Made by a program: the position numbers and the translations under genes. A stretch of DNA of 64,000 nucleotides from Portulaca oleracea (taxonomy: Eukaryota > Streptophyta > Magnoliopsida > Caryophyllales > Portulacaceae): assembly GCA_029582165.1 (NCBI GenBank), contig CM055888.1, forward strand, positions 28,721,408-28,785,407, written 5' to 3'. Below are positions 23,651-34,559 of this stretch, one piece after another. Positions within the stretch are counted from its first letter, which is position 1, and the number at the start of each line of letters is the position of its first letter. The notes under the pieces are model-generated. The model was given only the letters and a program-made list of their open reading frames with translations. It ran no database searches and was not told the origin of the DNA.

Positions 23651-25374
23651 TGTTTAGACCCGTTTTCGTGTCTAAATACCGTCTAAATCCTTAGGCTTTT
23701 GACTTGTTTCGTAGCTTGTTTTAATAACTTTTAATGCGTTTTGGTTACTTTTGTAGTTCGGAAGTGTTTTACTCAAAACGATTCAAAATGAGCCAATCTT
23801 GCACTAATCTTGGGAATCCCGAGATTCCCTAAGATTCCCCGAGCCCTGGTCGTGTCAAAGGCAGCGGATTAGAAGGGCCGGTCATGTCGAAAGGCGGCGG
23901 AAGTGGAAGTAACGGTTGAAGAGCACCCTGAAGCATCTGGTGGCCGAGAGAGACCGTGGGCACGGTCACATTGACCGTAGCCACGGTGTGACCAAGCCAA
24001 GGCCTGGGAAAGGAAAATGCCACCCGAGATAGACCGTTGTCATGGTCACTCTGACCGTAGCCACGGTGCAATCTTTACCCTGCCTAAGGAAGAAGTTGGC
24101 CGAACAAGACTGTGGCCACGGTCTCCCATGACCGTAGCCACGACGGTGCGAAGGAGCGAAAAGTTGTCAGCCCTAATCGCCTAGACCGTGCCCACGGTGC
24201 ATGGGTACCGTGCCCATGGTGATGCGAAGCAAAGAGAAGAATCGCCTGCCTTACGCAGGACAGTGACCACGGTTACTTTGACTGTGCCCACGGTCCACTG
24301 CGGCACAGTTTTGTCTGTTGTGTAAAATGATGAGTTTTGAGTAACAACCTTGATTACTATTTAATGTATTTAGGTCATTTTTCGCTAAGGAGGATCTAGG
24401 CAACAACTTTTATCTATCCTTTATGATACTTTAGCACACTTTATCACATTTTAAGCCTTAGATTAGAGTGATTAAGGAAGATCTTTGCTGAGATTATTGG
24501 TTCTTTTATTGGATTCTCTTGATTATTATTGGAAGTTTGAAGATTATTCTCAACTTTGGAGCATTGGAGCTTTATTATTCTGAAGTTTTCTCCCTTGTCA
24601 TCACAATCAATGAGCATTTCTTAACCTTTCTCTCTCTAATTTATTGCTTATTTACTAATCTTTGTTTTTGATACCATTAATATTGTTGGTATTGTTGAAT
24701 GTTTATTGTCATCTTGTCTACTCTTTTAAGCATGAATGAAGTTGTTGATGTTATTATCATGATAGTTAGGATGTTTAGTGGCTAGAACCTTATGGGTTAG
24801 GGAGATATTAAGGGTGTGAATGGGTGATTAGGTTTGGGTTAGCAATATTAGTGAGTAACTAGTTAGGAAATCAACTTCCTAATCCTATCCTTCCTTCAAG
24901 TGGGATGTATTTGGGTGCGAAAGCACCCCGATTACATCCAATGCTTGTTGGAAGGTAGGAATTAGGATAGTTAGTATTGTAGTTCGCGAAAGTGAATATA
25001 AACTAACTAGGAAATTCCGTTCCATTAACTTTCCTGGGTCTGTCGATGGATTTTGGGGAAGTTAATCCGGATTATCATTGAAAGAGGAAGCCCGATGGGT
25101 ATTTTCTAACGGAATTACCATTTGATTTCCCTTTCTCGTTACTCTCTTGTTGCGAAACCCATTTCCTCATTCCCGTTTGCATCCCGAAAGTCTCCCAACA
25201 CCCATTGTTTCACATTTTTTACTGAACCTAGTGTGTTTGTGCTGTTTTTACCCTAAATTCTATCATCCTTTCTTGATCCTAAACCATACCTAGAGTCAAC
25301 TAGTTGCAGCTAAGGCCCCTAGCTCCCTGTGGAAGAACGATAAAACCGTGGTCTCACAAACCACTCGACTAACA
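23651..25374 (+). repeat. Athila-type LTR B2
   Basis: Starts TGTTTAGACCCG and aligns by eye with the LTR of D (53554-55159) and with the reverse of the LTR of C (46418-48007). Shared blocks are cttttgacttgtttc, gggaatcccgagattcccc, the 'ttgggatgtatttggg' region and 'ctccctgtggaagaacga' near the end. It ends at ..gactaaca (25374), followed by aaaatg, perhaps a PBS stump. No matching 5-bp flank is seen. Confidence 0.65.
23952..24295. repeat. Array of GACCGTGGCCACGGTC dyads
   Basis: About ten dyads of the form gaccgtRgSYacggtS lie at 23952, 23973, 24032, 24053, 24108, 24130, 24184, 24206, 24257 and 24280. Most come in pairs about 21 bp apart. The consensus is a 16-bp palindrome. Substitutions are often compensated on the other arm (gtggccac, gtgcccac, gtagccac). 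Confidence 0.85.
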
Positions 25375-26481
25375 AAAATGAAAAGAAAAATGAAAAGGTT
25401 TTCACTCCCTTTTTTCTCCATTTTCACACGAAATTTTTTAAATTTTAAGCAAAACTAGGGAAACGAAGAACAAAATGAATAGGTGATCTACCCTTGAAAT
25501 AGAATATCTCCCCCCCCCCTGCACACTTAAAACTCCAAAATGTCCTCATTGTGGGAAGGTGTCACATGAAAAGGGTAGAGAACCTACAAAACACAAACAA
25601 ACTAAAACAACTAGTAGGTAGAAATGGTTGCGACCCGAGCCCACATGGCTCCAACAGCAATAGATATCCCAACACAAACACTCAAAGGGGTTCGCCACCC
25701 AAAAGAAAACCGAGCATGCGACGGATCATGATAAGAATTCACATAAAAAAGAGTGAGGTGGAAGATATTACCTCAAGCTCTTCATAAGCGTTAAAAACAT
25801 CGATCCGAAGTCGTCGTTCAAGAGAGTCAGAACAATGTTAGAGTAAAAGACGACTTTATGACTATAGAATTTGCATGCGAGACCAAAAGCAAAAGAAAGG
25901 AAAAACTAATCTGAAAAGATTATGAAAAGAAATTGAAAAGGTGAAAAACGAAAATATTAACAATATATACATTGCCTAAGACTTACCTTATCCCCGAATC
26001 TCACTTATTGAGGCGGGAAATAAGGGTGAAACTCGATACATACTAACCGAAACAAATAATTCATTGCATTCATCACAAAAACATTCGGTTACAATCAATG
26101 CCCAAAATACAAGCGATACATGCTTAAAGAAACAGTCCATCCCACAAAACAACCGACAAGCAGCCATCAAACAACCATCAAACAATCATCCAACAACCCG
26201 ACCATACATGAAAGACAAGCAAGACAAGGAAAAACCCGAGCATCCTATCCGAACAACCCCCAAAATATGCTAGCTCATGCCAAATGAAATCGAGAGATCC
26301 ACAATCTAAAACCATTAGACATCGCATCCAAAACCCCGAAGAAGCACTCCCCCACACTTATACTTCACAAAATAAAGTAAATAAAAACAGTAATAAAGGT
26401 CGGGTGGGGGGTGGAGTGCTTACAAACGGTCCTCAAGCGGACCCTCCTGACGAAGAACGGGGTTGGAGTTGCGATTGGATG
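25375..26481 (-). other. 3' untranslated region of B3
   Basis: Non-coding. Segments near 25440-25800 match C 49100-49500 and D 63600-63990 (e.g. gcgacccgagcccacatggctc, aatgtcctcattgtg). It includes a G-run on the minus strand (25510-25519) preceded by aagtgtgca, resembling the Athila polypurine tract. Confidence 0.6.
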
Positions 26482-27637
26482 CTAGCCAGCATCTCCTGTT
26501 GGATCTCGATCAATCCTTGCAAGTTTTCGATCCCCAAAAGTTTGGCCACACGACCAATTGTGTTGGTCGGTGACATCGAGACGTTGTTCGACATTGTCGT
26601 CGCCCAAATGAATCACGATGCTATGGGGTTCGTTCCCGTGACGGTATAATGTTCGCGTCTTGTGTTTCTCCAAGAATTCCATCTTTCGTAGGCGACCACC
26701 GTCGATAGGATCAGGGAAATAGCGGGGAGTCCACTTGCTTAGATAGGACTCGAACCCTTGCTTCCTTAGGAAATGGATGATGATGTGACCCATACCAATA
26801 GTCATGTTCCGGGTCTCGAGGTTTATCTCCCGAAGGCAATGGAGGATGCACGAGCCAGTTGACCCGGCGACTGTTGATCGCATTGTAGAGGACGAAGAGG
26901 TCGTCTTTCCAGATGCTTGAACGCCCGACATCACGGCCAAAAATAGAGTTCGAAATGATGTGGTGGAAGTTGCGGACGCTCAGATTACAGAAATCTCTGG
27001 CCTTAGAGTTGCTTGGGAAATAGTACTTCGCTCGTTGAGATCGAATCCTCGGGTAACGTCTCCTCCAGCAAGTGAGTGCTTGCATAGCTTCTTATTCATT
27101 GAATTTGACGCACTCGCTGTAGGGGATGCCGTCCTCGGGAAGGCCTAGAGCATTGCATAAGTCTTTGAGCATATATTCAACCTCATTTTTCTTCACGATG
27201 TATGAAAAAGAGGCGTTAGATGTGCCATCTTCCTTTACCACCAAAGAGCTGAGGAATTCGAGTACCGGTTGCTCGATGATTGGTTTGTTGATTGTGGCGA
27301 AGACCTCCCATCCCATGACTTTGATGAAAAAGTCCATGCTCGGCTTACAAAAAACATCCTTCGCCGTCTCCTCATGATAGAGATCTGGAGCACAAATTTT
27401 ACGCTTCTTGAGCCGCTCATACCGTGCCTTGTGCATATCGTCCCGAAAATTAACCTTAATTTTTGGGTTACATTGAATAATCGAGGCCGGTTGACCCTTG
27501 TAACGGGTTTTGTCAGGCTCAGCAGAGGTTGATGGGGCGGGTGTCGATTCCGGCTCGGTCCGGGCACGTTTTGCTCTACCTATTGGATAGCCACTGAAAA
27601 ACACAACCACCACAACAACGAAACACAACACAAGCAC
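26482..27637 (-). pseudogene. Late (env-like / ATHILA ORF-1-type) ORF of B3, broken
   Basis: 27092-27637 shows YERLKKRKICAPDLYHEET, FIKVMGWEVFATINKPIIEQ and LCNALGLPEDGI, closely matching D 61561-62109. It is stopped at 27092. The continuation, in shifted frames (26711-27085, then 26482-26940), has KARDFCNLSVRNFHHIISNS, SCILHCLREI and HFLRKQGFESYLSKWTPRYF. This is the conserved ORF between integrase and the 3' LTR of Athila elements. Its function is not known to me; 'env-like' is a label from position only. The hydrophobic start (LVLCFVVVVVVFF) precedes a splice-acceptor-like ttttcag and is probably intron sequence read through, not a signal peptide. A basic RAKRAR motif follows. Confidence 0.75.
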
Positions 27638-28641
27638 TACCTAAAAATCCCGAGCAACCACGAATTCACGATCAACCACAAAATTCAACCCAAAAGTTCA
27701 CCAATAGCACTCCCAAACTCAGCAATATCAACAAAAAATTCAACCCCATTTCAACCTACTCGTCCAACCAAACCCAACAAGCAATTTGCACAATATTCAA
27801 CCCAAATAAACAAGAAATCGAGTGTTTAAGCACCAATAAATCAAGGAATAACTTGATTGAAGTGTCGGGGAAGGTGGCGAATGATTTTCGAACTCCACTA
27901 GTGCAAAAACTCAGAATTTTGCTTGAAGGAGCCCCGAAAATGGCGAAGAATTCGCGAGATGCACAGCTAGGGTACGATTCGTAGGGGAAGATGGAGAAGA
28001 ATGGAGTAATTTGTGATGGATTTGCCGAATCTTGGCAAGGAATCGGTGTTTTAGGGTTTTAGGTGGGTTTTCGAAGTGAGGGAATGAAGGGAATTGAAAG
28101 AGAAATGAGGGGAAAATGATATTGAACCCCCGAAAATATTCGCAGCTTTCGACAGACCGTGGCCACGGTCCATTTGACCGTGGGCACGGTGTGGTTCGGA
28201 CTGGGTAGAAAGAGGGGAAAATTTGCAGGGTGGAGACCGTGGCTACGGTGAACACACCGTGGTCACGGTCCCTTTTGGTCCATCCACAGCACCTACAAGG
28301 CTCAAAACATGGAGAAAAATGTTAAGTCCTAAAATCTACCCTCTTGTCATCCACTCCCTTTTCTTTCTCCTAACACTCAAAAACACTTTCAAGTCCCGAC
28401 CCTCATAGAACCACTCTCGATCGTTTTTTTTCTTCTTTTCAAACTTTTCAAATTTTTTCAAATTTTTCTCTATTTTTTTTCCTCTAAGATAAAACAAAGG
28501 AAGAAGAAAAAACACTAAAACAACGGAAATAAAAATGAAAGAACTAGAAATTGAAAGAAAACGCAAAAAGAGGGGGAAGTAGTTCATACCTCTCCCGGGT
28601 GCTTGTTTTGTAGGTCCTAGCTCGACCTATCCCGATGCTTT
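27638..28641 (-). other. Leader between integrase and late ORF of B3, with dyads
   Basis: Non-coding. It contains four GACCGTGGCCACGGTC-type dyads at 28155-28170, 28176-28191, 28235-28250 and 28255-28270 (the first perfect), the same motif as in LTR B2. An aaaccctaaaac leader-like block lies near 28050 on the minus strand. The same position in D also carries family dyads. Confidence 0.65.
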
Positions 28642-29421
28642 TCAATCTTCAAAATCCGCGAGGTATGCCACAAATGTCCCGGCATATTCGTCGCCCATAA
28701 TGTATGGTCTGAGCTTTGATGAGTTTGCTTTGAAACACTTTCCTTGTGCATCTTTCAATTCAACCACTCCGGCGGGAAGAATTCTCACAATTTCAAATGG
28801 CCCGGACCATCTTGATCTCAATTTCCCAGAGAATAACTTCAGACTTGAGTTGAAGATGAGAACCCTATCGCCTACCACAAACTCACGTCGGTTCAACCTC
28901 TTGTCATGCCATGCTTTCGTTCTCTCCTTATAGATCTTGTTGTTCTCATATGCATGACGCCTCAACTCCTCAAGTTCTTCTAATTGAAATAACCGACTAC
29001 CTCCGGCCGCCTTGAGGTCGAAATTCAACTTCTTGATTGCCCACATGGTTTTTTGCTCAAGTTCTACGGGGAAGTGACACGCTTTCCCATAGACAAGACG
29101 GTAAGGGGTAGTACCGATCGGTGTCTTGAAAGCGGTGCGGTAGGCCCACAAGACTTCATCCAATTTTTCTGCCCAATCTTTCCTTGAAGAGCTAACCGTC
29201 TTCTCTAAGATCTCCTTGATGGCACGGTTTGCCACTTGACCTTGTGTTTGTGGGTGGTAAGGGAGTCCCTTCTTATGCTTGATGTCGTATTTCGCCAATA
29301 GAGACTCGAATTTCTTTTCAATGAAATGGGAACCGTTGTCTTCCATTCGAAATTTAAAAATAAAAAAAAACAGTTTTTCAAGTTTTACCCACTTAAAGTA
29401 AGTCCTCAGTGGAGTCGCCAT
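28642..29421 (-). CDS. Chimeric ORF: H leader fused to Athila integrase C-terminus
   Basis: An open frame of 259 residues. The ATG lies inside the primer binding site of H (29421-29419). About 25 residues come from the H leader ([20 protein letters not shown]...). The Athila integrase then starts at about [15 protein letters not shown] (second half of the DDE core, with the final E in the NRAIKEILE region) and runs to the normal C-terminus ([32 protein letters not shown]). The zinc-binding domain and first catalytic Asp are absent, so integrase activity is not expected. The frame has survived intact although the flanking Athila sequences are broken. Whether it is expressed is unknown. Confidence 0.7.
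   Translation of the reverse strand: MATPLRTYFKWVKLEKLFFFIFKFRMEDNGSHFIEKKFESLLAKYDIKHKKGLPYHPQTQGQVANRAIKEILEKTVSSSRKDWAEKLDEVLWAYRTAFKTPIGTTPYRLVYGKACHFPVELEQKTMWAIKKLNFDLKAAGGSRLFQLEELEELRRHAYENNKIYKERTKAWHDKRLNRREFVVGDRVLIFNSSLKLFSGKLRSRWSGPFEIVRILPAGVVELKDAQGKCFKANSSKLRPYIMGDEYAGTFVAYLADFED
29401..29420 (-). other. Primer binding site of H (Tat/Ogre type)
   Basis: The minus strand reads tggcgactccactgaggact, the sequence type found next to the 5' LTR of Tat/Ogre elements (arginine-tRNA-like primer). It starts 2 bp from the LTR. Confidence 0.75.
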
Positions 29422-29422
29422 T

Positions 29423-30820
29423 TGTAAGACTCGGGAAAAACTTCCATGGTATCCTACGCAGTTAGGCGAGTCGAAAGGGGTGTGTTTTCTTCGAGGGGAT
29501 TTAATCGAATTTCCCGTTAATTAATGATTATGTTCAATCAATTTTTCCGGATTTTATTTGGCATTTCAGAAATTTATTCACTCAGAAAAATATGAGTAAA
29601 TGAAAAAAGAGTCAAAACAAAGAGATTCGGGGTCGGACTCGAGCCCACTGACCGAGCACAATACCAGGAGGTATTCTGTCGGACATAGGCTCAGAGATAA
29701 TTCCCAAGGCTGGGATCAGGCCCGAGCCAAGGGATTGAGCAGAATACCTGCATGTATTTCTCTAACCAGGGTCTCGGGATTTTAGAGGCAAATCTATGTG
29801 TGCACTTTCATTTTATTCCATTAAATTCTCAGTTTCTGTTTGAATACTAGTTTCTAGAATCCGAAATAAAATAAAAAAACCGAAAGAATCGACATGATAA
29901 AGTTGTATAAAGATTCACCCATTATTTTTTTTCGAGAATTAATAAACTCAAAATTGTTGACTCCACGATATGCGAACCATGACATCTGGATCTGGGGGGT
30001 AAGATTACGAACCCAAGGATAAAAATCCACGAATTCGGTCGTTCAACGAACAGACTCTACTAAACGGGCTAATAAAAGAGAGAGTAGAAGAGGAGAATTA
30101 ATTAGTGTAGTTGATGTTTTTTAGTTACATAAAAACGCAAGAATTGAATGCGAGAAATAAATAAATAAATAAATACAGAAGTGAAAGCAAGATAACGAAC
30201 ATGAATAAATTCTATTTACAAGTATTCAAGTTTAATTAGGCCAATTTTCTTATTTAATCATGGTACAATATAATACAAGTGAAGAGAAGAAGTAGAGAGA
30301 GAGAGAGAAATTAAAATGCCAAGTAAATGAATGCAAAATGAATGAGAATGAAGGAGGGAGGAGAGAGGAGAGAAATGAAATCACCAAGTGTCAATACGCC
30401 AGGGTGATTTCGGTGTAAGAGTTGAAGTGACAAAGGGTAAGGTATTTCTAGGTGAAATTTTAGGTTAAAATGAGGGAATATTCCCTAGGATCATACCGCC
30501 AGGAATTCCAGGCTTTTCGAGGTCCGACTGCGTGAATTTCTAGGTTTGCACACTTCCCTAGGCGCGTGGAGGTAGCTCGGGTCGGGTACAACCCTCCTGA
30601 ATACCTGCAGGTATGCGGATCGGGCATACCTAGACCCGTGCTGCAGCCGCGCCTTGGGCCGCATGCTGGGTTCAATTTGGGCTACTTTTGTATGGGTTTT
30701 CTTCATTCTTTTTATTTTTGCAATTCAATTTTCATGGCATTTTTCTAAAATGAACTAAACAAAAATAAAATGCGCGTAATAAAATTTACATAATTACAAG
30801 ACACTCCCCGGGCATCTACA
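29423..30820 (-). repeat. 5' LTR of element H
   Basis: Direct copy of 9226-10616. Its right edge is followed by ATATG, matching the left flank of the other LTR. It holds dyads at 29661-29674, 29744-29757 (partial), 30493-30506 (partial) and 30601-30614. The last, ATACCTGCAGGTAT, is a perfect 14-bp palindrome. Confidence 0.88.
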
Positions 30821-30825
30821 ATATG

Positions 30826-31530
30826 TTATTCAACTTTCGGGTCTTATACCCTTGCCGTGTTAGACCTTTGGCTACCGTGTCCCCATGTTCGCAATTTTTA
30901 AGGATGCCATGTTGGACCAAGTTACAACAGATTTTGAGAAGCATTAGTAATTGACTATGATATGGGTGAGATTTGTCATTCATTGTATCTGAGACTTTGC
31001 TGGGTACACAATCTAGGACATGTTCAACATTATTGCATCCACCACTTGCACATAAATCAGAAAAGTAATCAATTATGATATGCTCAATGACACCTGGGTC
31101 TGGTTTGAGATGTATGTTTCTGTCTTGCAGTGCTTCGGTGCGGTTGTTACTTCTCCTTGCATTAGCCTGTTTGTGATACCAAGCCGAGTTAGCGTCCCCA
31201 AATTGTACAAAGTCAGCTCTTGATCTTTGCCTCCATAGAACTTCCTCTTTTCTACGCAAGTCAGAGATCTCCTCAAAGATGCGTTGTCTCCTTGAGAATT
31301 AGGGGCCATGTTTAGCTCCCCTTGTAACATACGGAATTTGGACTAAGGACATGGCCAAAGTGTACTTTGTTCCAAACCCTCATGCCATCCATGCATTTTC
31401 TCAACTTAGTCATACATCGGCTCGTGGGTTTAGCGGAGTCTTCCCTCCTCCAAGCTTCACTGATCACCCGCTCACAATCTCCATCAAGTACCCATATATT
31501 TTCAAACCTCACTCACTTTTGTCTTTTTCG
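30826..31530 (-). pseudogene. LINE (L1-type) fragment, endonuclease-RT linker
   Basis: The minus strand reads MRFENIWVLD (31312-31512) followed, after a frameshift, by RKEEVLWRQRSRADFVQFGD and NSAWYHKQANARRSNNRTEAL (30826-31259). This is the conserved linker between the endonuclease and reverse transcriptase of plant L1-type LINEs, where 'LRFE..W' and 'EE..W.QRSR..WL..GD.NT.FFH' are characteristic. The RT itself is missing. The fragment abuts the insertion site of H. Confidence 0.8.
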
Positions 31531-31579
31531 TGTCTCGTGCGTCTTAGTGTATTTTAGCATCTTGCCAGATGTTGGATAA

Positions 31580-32109
31580 CTTTTGTCTTTTTCGTTTGAG
31601 GTGTTGGATAACCTTAATCTTAGTGGGATCCACTTATTTGCCTAGTAAGCTGACCATGAAACCGAGCAATTTGCCAAATGTGACTCCATAGGTGCACTTT
31701 TGAAGTTTTAACCTCACATTGTATTTCCTTAGTTAGAGGAACAATTTTCTAAAACTAGCAGGGTGTTCTGCTCGTTTCCTCGATTTGACAATTCAATCAT
31801 ATCGTCGACGTATACCTCCACTTCTTTGTGCATCATTTCATATAGCAAGGTCGTGGCTGTTCTTTGGTAAGTAGCCACAACAGTCTTCAACCCAAACAGT
31901 ATTACTACTTAGTGAAAGTTCCGCCATGGTGCGGTGAAAATGGTTTTCTCCACGTCTTCCTCCACCATCTTAATCTGATTATGCCCCGAATATCCGTCCA
32001 TGACGACTCATGTCCACATGTATTATCTACCAGGATGTCGATGTGAGGTGAAGGAAAGTCATCCTTAGGACATTCTTTATTCAAGTCTCTATAGTCGACA
32101 CACATCATC
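31580..32109 (-). pseudogene. Tat/Ogre-type RT fragment, downstream part (F)
   Basis: The minus strand reads MMCVDYRDLNKECPKDDFPS at 32050-32108. In other frames, remnants of the RT palm and thumb follow, including a segment at about 31610-31660 compatible with 'FGKLLGFMVS' and VDPTKIK. The catalytic box region (about 31790-31830) is too eroded for a confident reading. The frame resumes on the other side of element E at 45374. Multiple frameshifts. Confidence 0.8.
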
Positions 32110-32962
32110 TGTTAGGTTTTAGGCTATCTATTTCCTAAACAGATACATATTAATTGGCGGAATATTCATAACAATTATAAACAATTAATCACAATAATTG
32201 CAGAAGCTTTAGTAATTATACCTGATCGCTAATTCCGACTGAAAAAGAGGTTGACCTTCAAGATTCCAATGCTGAAATCCTCCACTGAATCGTCCACGTA
32301 GCACTTCGGAAACTCGATTGCTAGATCGACCCGATCGAGACGAATCTCAATCTAAGATGTATGTATTTGGTATATGAGAATGTTTCGGGGAGAATGTTTC
32401 CTGAAACAAGAACTACAAACTAAAAGAGAGAGGAACTCAGGAAATCACCCTGGTATCTCTCTAAGAGTCTCAGACAGTTGTTGTTTTTTAATCTCTCACA
32501 GAGACCCCTTTATATTGTGTTTAGAAAACCTAGAGAAAGGGCTTAAAACCCTAAAGGGCTGACTTAACGCAACACCGCGCTTCTCAGGCCCAACACGGTC
32601 CGTGTTGGACTCCAGAAGGTCCATTAACTCGGCCCATAGACACCACGAACCGTGGTGTCCCAACACGGACCGTGTTGGGTCAACACGATCGCGGTTGGGT
32701 CAACCCGGTTAAACGCGATCCGTATTGGGCCGATTTCTCACAGAAATCAGTTTCCAACTTTTCTAAACGTAATACAATATCACTTATGTTACATACATTG
32801 TTCCAGGGCACTGACTTGTGTGACCCAGTAGGACCAAATAATATAGTCGTAATTAAACATATTCAATTACTAATTATAGAGGTCTCTAGCAAGACATATA
32901 GTTACTATATTACTTTGGTTTAATCTCCGTGTATATCGAACATTGTCGGGACATTCCCAACA
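32110..32962 (-). repeat. 3' LTR of element E
   Basis: Direct copy of 44527-45373. It contains dyads of the CAACACGGTCCGTGTTG type at 32591-32607, 32641-32657 (CACCACGAACCGTGGTG) and 32661-32677, with a decayed copy at 32681-32697. A minus-strand TATA-like box lies near 32509-32516. Confidence 0.9.
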
Positions 32963-32978
32963 ATCTGCCACTTGTCCC
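32963..32978 (-). other. Polypurine tract of E
   Basis: The minus strand reads gggacaagtggcagat immediately before TGTTGGGAATG, the copia-type PPT with one substitution. Confidence 0.7.
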
Positions 32979-34559
32979 AAGTGCTCGATTCCTTGAATTC
33001 CCTTGTCACTTACTGTCTCATGTTCGGATAAGGTAAGTTGAAGTCATCCTTATGTAAGACCCGAACTTTCCTAGATCTCCGAGTTTAAACTTTGAAAAGC
33101 AGATGATCAACTATTGATTCAACTTAGCTCGGCCAAGCATTTTCAGTCCAATCTCACCGAGCGGCCAACGAGACAACTATCCCTAGTAGGGAGGACAATG
33201 CCATCTTGTTCAGACACACATTCTCACATGATCCAACTATAATCCAGACACCACCTTTATAGCGTACTGTTACGAAAGGCGTTTGACGCGCTCCAAAGTC
33301 ACAACAGACCATGTAGTCTATGTATTGAACTTAGGATTCAGGAATGTTGAGTAGTGAGAGCTCTTATGACATTTCTAACTTAAAGAGCTCCCACTGCAGG
33401 TCAGTTCGGTAGTTGTTCTCAACAATACCCATGTGATTGATTTATGACGTCATCACATCACTATGATCACGAAACTTGATCATCACCTCAATCCTATATG
33501 CTAATTGTGTTGATATTATCACTGTTCCTATGTGATAATACAATTAGGAGTGAGGTCGACTGTCGACCAGACTATAGTTATCAAGTTCACTAATGGGGTT
33601 TCAGAAATTGGACCTCATCCAATTTTCCATTTTGAATTGGCTAACCTTTTTGGACATTTACATAATTCTAAACCACAATTAATGTAAATTTTGGAATCTT
33701 GTTCTTAATGATGAATCAACAAGGTCATAATTCATGAACAATTTATGTAAATTTGACTTGTTAATATTCAGGAATGTGTTCAATACCTATTGCCCATGCA
33801 TGACTATCATGTTATAATTACAACAGGGGTTTAGTACATAATACTTGCAATGAACCTCGCACATTTACCATCTCACTAATGACCTTTCATATAGGGAGAT
33901 ATTTCCGGAACTCATGTTTGGATTCACAGTGAGCTTAAGTTCCTTTGCTTGAGTGATGGCTCCTATCAACAAGGATCTATTTCTCTCGCAAGGCGAGAAA
34001 CATCACCTAATTCTAAAACGAACTTCACAATCCTAACAGTTTCTGCCACAACTTCTAAAGTCGTCCCATACTTGTCTTATTTAAAGAATTAAACGTATGT
34101 TAGGTTAGAAACTTCTTCCAACTCACCTCAATACCACTCAAACAGATCGTACAATATTCTCTGACCTTTTAGATAATCATATTTCTCTGTCATAAGTGTA
34201 GCATCAATGCAACTCTTCACACTTAGCTTTTATCAACCACTTTAGACTTAAGACACATCCTTAGTCTTGCTTATACGTATACAATGTATATGTTATGTTG
34301 GGCTTTGAACATCTCGTGGCATACATTAATCTCACGCCTGAAGCATGAGTTATATGTCTCATCCCTTTTTAGATCTTCTGATTGTTTTGAGACAATCAAA
34401 TTCCCCAAGGATATGCCATGATTTATGGAAATTAATCCATTCTCGAAGTGGGTTGAACTATTCAACACCTAGTCAACTTTGATTCAAACAATCAAAATCT
34501 TTAATCTATCATTATAGATCTTGTCTCCAAGAAAATTCTTAGCCCCACCAATCCTTCAC
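32979..34559 (-). other. Eroded copia RNase H region of E
   Basis: By position this should hold the end of RT and RNase H. I could not read convincing motifs, and the only minus-strand ORF (34271-34468) is not informative. Confidence 0.45.

Larger units (their letters stand above)
25375..29345 (-). mobile_element. Athila fragment B3 (integrase to 3' region)
   Basis: Read on the minus strand: end of integrase (28642-29345), leader with dyads, late ORF (26482-27637), then the 3' region with a C-run at 25510-25519 (G-run on the minus strand). This matches the end of D (60514-64000) and of C (48008-50200). Both ends are broken. The left end abuts LTR B2 in the opposite orientation, and the right end is fused to the leader of H. 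No LTR of its own is seen. Confidence 0.75.
9226..30820 (-). mobile_element. Tat-like non-autonomous LTR element H, heavily nested
   Basis: Two 1.39-kb direct repeats (9226-10616 and 29423-30820) start TGTARGACYCGGGAAA and end in ..TACA. They are flanked by the same 5 bp, ATATG, at 9221-9225 and 30821-30825, so they are the ends of a single insertion. The minus strand next to the right LTR reads tggcgactccactgaggac, the PBS type used by Tat/Ogre elements; a PPT lies beside the left LTR. Sequence that seems native to H is only 10617-11346, 18545-19467 and about 75 bp at 29346-29420, with no polymerase. The rest is inserted or recombined: A at 11347-18544 and the Athila mosaic at 19468-29345. 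Confidence 0.78.

Noticed and set aside
23952..24295. CRISPR-like array of palindromic repeats
   Set aside because: Repeats are short, variable palindromes with irregular pairs and no unique spacers of constant length, inside a plant LTR; no cas genes.
27590..27637. Signal peptide or membrane segment at the start of the B3 late ORF
   Set aside because: The hydrophobic run lies before a splice-acceptor-like ttttcag and is not shared with D, so it is probably untranslated or intronic sequence.
31580..32109. Integrated plant pararetrovirus
   Set aside because: The RT pieces read as Tat/Ogre gypsy pol and continue at 45374; no coat or movement protein motif.
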